Shown here: in pieces, positions 63,798-64,000 of the stretch
How positions within the stretch are numbered: position 1 is the stretch's first letter
Layout of the letters: each line of letters opens with the position of its first letter
The notes under the pieces: generated by a model
What the model was told of the DNA's origin: nothing
Database searches by the model: none
What the model saw: only the letters and a program-made list of their open reading frames with translations
Position numbers and translations under genes: made by a program
NCBI RefSeq assembly: GCF_030406325.1
Contig: NZ_JAUEQY010000028.1
Coordinates: forward strand, 1 to 64,000
Direction of reading: 5' to 3'
Origin: Actinomadura sp. DC4
Lineage (GTDB): Bacteria; Actinomycetota; Actinomycetes; Streptosporangiales; Streptosporangiaceae
DNA length: 64,000 nucleotides

Positions 63798-63885
63798 GAC
63801 GCCTGGATCGAGCCGGCCGCCACCGCCGTGCGTACTCCCGGGTGCCGGGCCCGCCGAGGCCCGCCGACCATCAGGGAGAAGCCGC

Positions 63886-64000
63886 ATGTTCAAGCCCCGT
63901 GCCAGCCGCCTGCGTGAGAGCGAGGGGAAGGATCTCCGTGCCCTGACCGAGCGCCACCGCGCCGCCGAACCGGCCGAGACGCTCGCCGGGGAACGCGCCG
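63886..64000 (+). CDS. Start of an unknown gene, cut by the right window edge
   Basis: ATG at 63886 is preceded by AGGGAGA with fitting distance and starts MFKPRASRLRESEGKDLRAL, then TERHRAAEPAETLAGERA before the window ends. The visible 38 residues are highly charged and helical, with no recognised family. It is divergent from the HTH/Clp-N operon and could share control by the GTCAAC palindromes at 63754-63797. Confidence 0.55.
   Translation, partial: MFKPRASRLRESEGKDLRALTERHRAAEPAETLAGERA

Overview
The window is about 70% G+C with GTG and TTG starts, ATGA/GTGA/TGATG gene overlaps, leaderless-looking promoters, mycothiol-type and LytR-CpsA-Psr proteins, Asp-box and GAF/SpoIIE proteins. This indicates a high-GC actinomycete, most likely a filamentous one of the Streptosporangiales/Thermomonosporaceae kind; the genus is an inference. 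No rRNA, tRNA or CRISPR array was seen. It holds about 58 protein genes, read mostly as ordinary chromosome with several accessory blocks.

Layout. 1-79: start of an IS630-type transposase running off the left edge. 136-8375: small membrane protein, penicillin-acylase-type hydrolase, SpoIIE-type phosphatase, MFS exporter, MBL hydrolase, L,D-transpeptidase lipoprotein and a small lipoprotein. 8380-16116: a threonine-aldolase-like/ThDP enzyme pair, an RsbW-like kinase, a divergent HxlR regulator/MFS exporter pair with candidate operators, a sugar-acid dehydratase (IlvD/Edd) and a DinB/maleylpyruvate-isomerase-type protein. 16194-23331: a type I Wadjet anti-plasmid system, jetA-jetB-jetC, in which the expected nuclease gene jetD is absent. 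23486-27396: a seven-gene Mrp/Mnh-type antiporter operon (E-F-G-DUF4040-B-C-D) without a full-length MrpA. 27731-30279: secreted trypsin-like protease, then a TetR regulator and an SDR oxidoreductase that share an operator-like sequence. 30360-35520: a redox/dormancy-like island (NuoF-like protein, a 47-residue coiled-coil protein, CBS-pair protein, PNPOx-type protein, DevS/DosT-like heme-GAF kinase, universal stress protein) with recurring GGGACCTTCG-type sites. 35538-49622: HAD phosphatase, multi-domain SpoIIE phosphatase with methyltransferase, lipoprotein, HAMP adenylate cyclase, aldo/keto reductase, DMT transporter, a ThDP enzyme with a proline-rich insert, cyclase-family hydrolase, glutathione-independent formaldehyde dehydrogenase, LCP ligase and GNAT. 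49673-58131: a galactofuranan synthesis and export cluster (GlfT1-like, GT2, Glf, GlfT2, Wzm, and a Wzt fused to a methyltransferase and a membrane acyltransferase). 58136-64000: SGNH hydrolase, a large Asp-box beta-propeller membrane protein, a decayed acetyltransferase, and a Clp-N protein with its HTH partner under two palindromes, followed by a divergent gene cut by the right edge.

How the genes work together. The galactan block forms a pathway: Glf makes UDP-galactofuranose, GlfT1-like and GlfT2 build the chain, and Wzm/Wzt export it; the triple-domain Wzt suggests that capping by methylation or acylation is physically tied to export. The nearby LCP protein could attach the polymer to the wall. 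Wadjet JetABC would form the SMC motor that recognises small circular DNA, but without JetD cleavage is unexplained. The redox island looks like a small DevR/DosR-type regulon whose response regulator is not in the window. Several partner-switching proteins (two SpoIIE phosphatases and an RsbW-like kinase) point to general stress or development signalling.
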